Source: G965279355 sp965279355 (GTDB lineage Bacteria > Pseudomonadota > Alphaproteobacteria > CACIAM-22H2). From it: DNA of 64,000 bases. Positions 62,500-64,000 of this stretch are shown here, one piece after another. Positions within the stretch are counted from its first letter, which is position 1, and every line of letters begins with the position of its first letter. The notes beneath the pieces were generated by a model that did not search any database, had not been told where the DNA came from, and saw only the letters and a program-made list of their open reading frames with translations. The DNA is taken from NCBI GenBank assembly GCA_965279355.1, contig OZ257155.1, positions 3,720,001 through 3,784,000 of the forward strand, written 5' to 3'. The position numbers and the translations under genes were made by a program.

Positions 62500-63687
62500 G
62501 TGAAAAGAAGTACGGACCGGATCCTCACCACCCATACCGGAAGCCTTCCCCGGCCGCCGGATCTTGTCGATATCCTGAACGCGCGGGAACTCGGCCAACC
62601 CTATGACAGGGACGCGTTCGAGCGCCGCGTGTCGCGCGCGATCGACGAGATCGTCGCAGAGCAGGTCAAGACCGGTCTCGACGTGGTGAACGACGGCGAG
62701 CACAGCAAGGTCAACTGGATGGCCTATGCGCGGGCGCGCCTGTCGGGTCTGGCGGAGATCGACAGTCCGGTGCGGTTTCGCGGGCCAACGCGCGATTCCA
62801 CGGCGTTCCCGGATGCCTATGAAGACATGAAGGTGATGCTCGCCGGCCGGTCCGGCGCGCTGGTTGCCAAGCGGCTGGCGCGTCCGAAGGCGCTGGTCTG
62901 CGCCGGGCCGATTGCCTATGTCGGGCAGGACGAGTTGGCGACGGATATCCGGAACCTCAAGGCGGCGCTGTCCGGCAAGTCGATCGAGGAAGGGTTCATG
63001 ACGGCGATCTCGCCGTCCAATCTCGAGCTCTACTACGAAAACCGGCACTACAAAACGGACGAGGAGTATCTGGAGGCTCTGTCCGAGGCGATGCGCGTCG
63101 AATACAAGGCTATCGTCGATGCCGGCTTCGTGCTGCAGATCGACGATCCGCGCATGGCGACGCATTACAACCGGTCATTGACGGCGTCGGTCGAGGATTG
63201 CCGGCGCTTTATCGCGTTGCGGGTCGAGGCGCTGAATCATGCGCTGCGCGATATCCCCGAGGACCGCATCCGCTTCCACACCTGCTACAGCGTGAACATA
63301 GCGCCGCGCGTCTTCGATTTCGAGCTCAAGCACTTCATCGATCTCATGATGAAGGTGCGCGCCGGCGCCTACGTGATCGAGGCATCCAATCCCCGCCATG
63401 AGCATGAATGGGCGTTGTGGAAGGACGTGAAGCTGCCGGACCACAAGATCCTTGTGCCGGGCGTGGTGTCACACTGCATCCACCTGGTCGAGCATCCCGA
63501 GCTCGTCGCGCAGCGCCTGCTCCGGTTCTGCGAGGCGGTCGGGCGTGAGCGCGTGCTGGCCGGCACCGATTGCGGCTTCGGGACGTCAGGGGCGGGCGAC
63601 GAGGTGCATCCGACCGTGGCCTGGGCAAAGCTCAGGGCTCTGGTCGAGGGCGCCGCGATCGCCAGCAAACGCCTCTGGGGAAAATAG
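62500..63687 (+). CDS. MetE C-terminal-like zinc enzyme (copy 4)
   Basis: This 395-residue protein is of another subgroup: it opens with DRILTTHTGSLPRPPDL and has VVNDGEHSKVNW in place of the TDGEFRR segment. The zinc set is still complete: His260-x-Cys262 (RFHTCYS), Glu294 (VIEASNPRHEHE) and Cys358 (AGTDCGFGTSG). It starts at GTG 11 bases after the ligase gene. Two MetE-like proteins of different subgroups around one CoA ligase suggest either sequential steps or a heteromeric enzyme. Confidence 0.88.
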   Translation: MKRSTDRILTTHTGSLPRPPDLVDILNARELGQPYDRDAFERRVSRAIDEIVAEQVKTGLDVVNDGEHSKVNWMAYARARLSGLAEIDSPVRFRGPTRDSTAFPDAYEDMKVMLAGRSGALVAKRLARPKALVCAGPIAYVGQDELATDIRNLKAALSGKSIEEGFMTAISPSNLELYYENRHYKTDEEYLEALSEAMRVEYKAIVDAGFVLQIDDPRMATHYNRSLTASVEDCRRFIALRVEALNHALRDIPEDRIRFHTCYSVNIAPRVFDFELKHFIDLMMKVRAGAYVIEASNPRHEHEWALWKDVKLPDHKILVPGVVSHCIHLVEHPELVAQRLLRFCEAVGRERVLAGTDCGFGTSGAGDEVHPTVAWAKLRALVEGAAIASKRLWGK

Positions 63688-63711
63688 GGCCCGGCATCGC
63701 TGCCGGACCCT
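63681..63711 (-). terminator. Rho-independent terminator for the minus-strand ABC receptor gene
   Basis: AGGGCCCGGCA at 63686-63696 and TGCCGGACCCT at 63701-63711 pair with one mismatch around a TCGC loop. Read on the minus strand, the stem is followed by TATTTTCC, a T-rich end, so it should terminate the gene at 63719. It may also serve the convergent MetE-like gene. Confidence 0.65.
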
Positions 63712-63718
63712 ATCCAAA

Positions 63719-64000
63719 TCAGAATACGCGCGGCAGATCGGCCGGCAGGAAGCGCTCGTCGACCAGCGACTTCCAGTCGACCGGCTTGTCGGCATCGCCG
63801 ATCAGCATCAGCCCCTGGGACATTTTCTCAAGTCCGGCCTTGTCGAACTCGCCGCGCTGCCATTCGCCCGGCATGTTGAAGTATTTCGGGAAGAACTTGT
63901 TCACCTCGTCCGGCTTCTGCTCCCAGACTTCCGCGTACAGTGCCGCTGCTTCGGCGCGGTTCGCGTAGATGAAGTCGACGCCCCGGCGGCGCACTTCGAT
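63719..64000 (-). CDS. ABC transporter binding protein, SsuA/NMT1-like, C-terminal part
   Basis: About 93 residues of the C-terminal end are visible and the gene runs off the window. The frame stays open to the last base. YANRAEAAALYAEVWEQ followed by NKFFPKYFNMPGEWQRGEFD, and the helix GLEKMSQGLMLIGDAD, are typical of the end of NitT/TauT receptors, ending in the usual LVDERFLP segment. It is convergent with the MetE-like/ligase/MetE-like run, with a terminator between. The rest of the ABC system probably lies beyond the window. Confidence 0.8.
   Translation of the reverse strand: MEVRRRGVDFIYANRAEAAALYAEVWEQKPDEVNKFFPKYFNMPGEWQRGEFDKAGLEKMSQGLMLIGDADKPVDWKSLVDERFLPADLPRVF

Overview
The window is GC-rich (low sixties percent by eye), almost fully coding, and reads like an alphaproteobacterial chromosome. 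The Bradyrhizobium/Rhodoplanes/Reyranella type of soil organism fits best, because of the many Bug receptors, TRAP systems, family III CoA-transferases and MetE-like enzymes. This assignment is inference. I see no rRNA, tRNA, CRISPR array, insertion sequence, phage gene or housekeeping gene. It is a long run of catabolic and transport modules, and no gap between genes exceeds 300 bases.

Layout. (1) 1-8491: the tail of a Bug receptor, a MarR regulator, then a divergent seven-gene run: a two-subunit CoA-transferase-fold enzyme resembling IpdAB, an acyl-CoA ligase, a zinc MetE-like enzyme, and an SsuA/NitT-type ABC importer. (2) 8525-13501: TRAP membrane subunits preceded by a Bug receptor, a second MetE-like gene on the opposite strand, and a separate DctP. 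(3) 13661-21061: a D-2-hydroxyacid dehydrogenase diverging from a two-subunit class I fumarase/tartrate dehydratase-like enzyme; a minus-strand operon (CoA-transferase, flavin reductase, GST, CMD-like protein, amidohydrolase); and an enoyl-CoA hydratase. (4) 21101-38574: an IclR-controlled island. The minus arm has an enolase-superfamily enzyme, IclR, an aldo/keto reductase and a Bug receptor. The plus arm has Bug, TctB, TctA, aldehyde dehydrogenase, enolase-superfamily enzyme, thiolase-like protein, DUF35, CoA-transferase, ThDP enzyme, enolase-superfamily enzyme, CoA-transferase and cysteine hydrolase. (5) 38597-46880: a TetR regulator facing a CocE-type hydrolase, then a complete TRAP system, a [2Fe-2S] reductase, a VOC metalloenzyme and an FAH-family hydrolase. 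(6) 46890-53389: a class III aminotransferase, then an ABC exporter-type protein, APH-like kinase, divergent enolase and D-2-hydroxyacid dehydrogenase. (7) 53379-58389: a sensor kinase coupled to a periplasmic binding protein, a luciferase-like monooxygenase, a PPOX protein and an isocitrate-lyase-superfamily lyase. (8) 58520-64000: a lipoprotein amidohydrolase, then MetE-like, phenylacetate-CoA-ligase-like and MetE-like genes facing another ABC binding protein.

How the genes work together. Each module pairs a transporter with CoA activation (ligase or CoA-transferase) and lyase, hydrolase or dehydrogenase steps, so the region looks like several pathways for organic acids. Most promising as undescribed biology: four MetE-like enzymes that all keep the His-x-Cys/Glu/Cys zinc set, with a CoA ligase plus MetE-like plus ABC-receptor combination at both ends of the window; a thiolase-fold protein without the catalytic Cys and His beside a DUF35 partner, which suggests a retro-aldolase; a kinase-enolase-dehydrogenase operon whose enolase has lost a catalytic His; and a tandem TTCCG-N5-CGGAA operator set around the IclR island.
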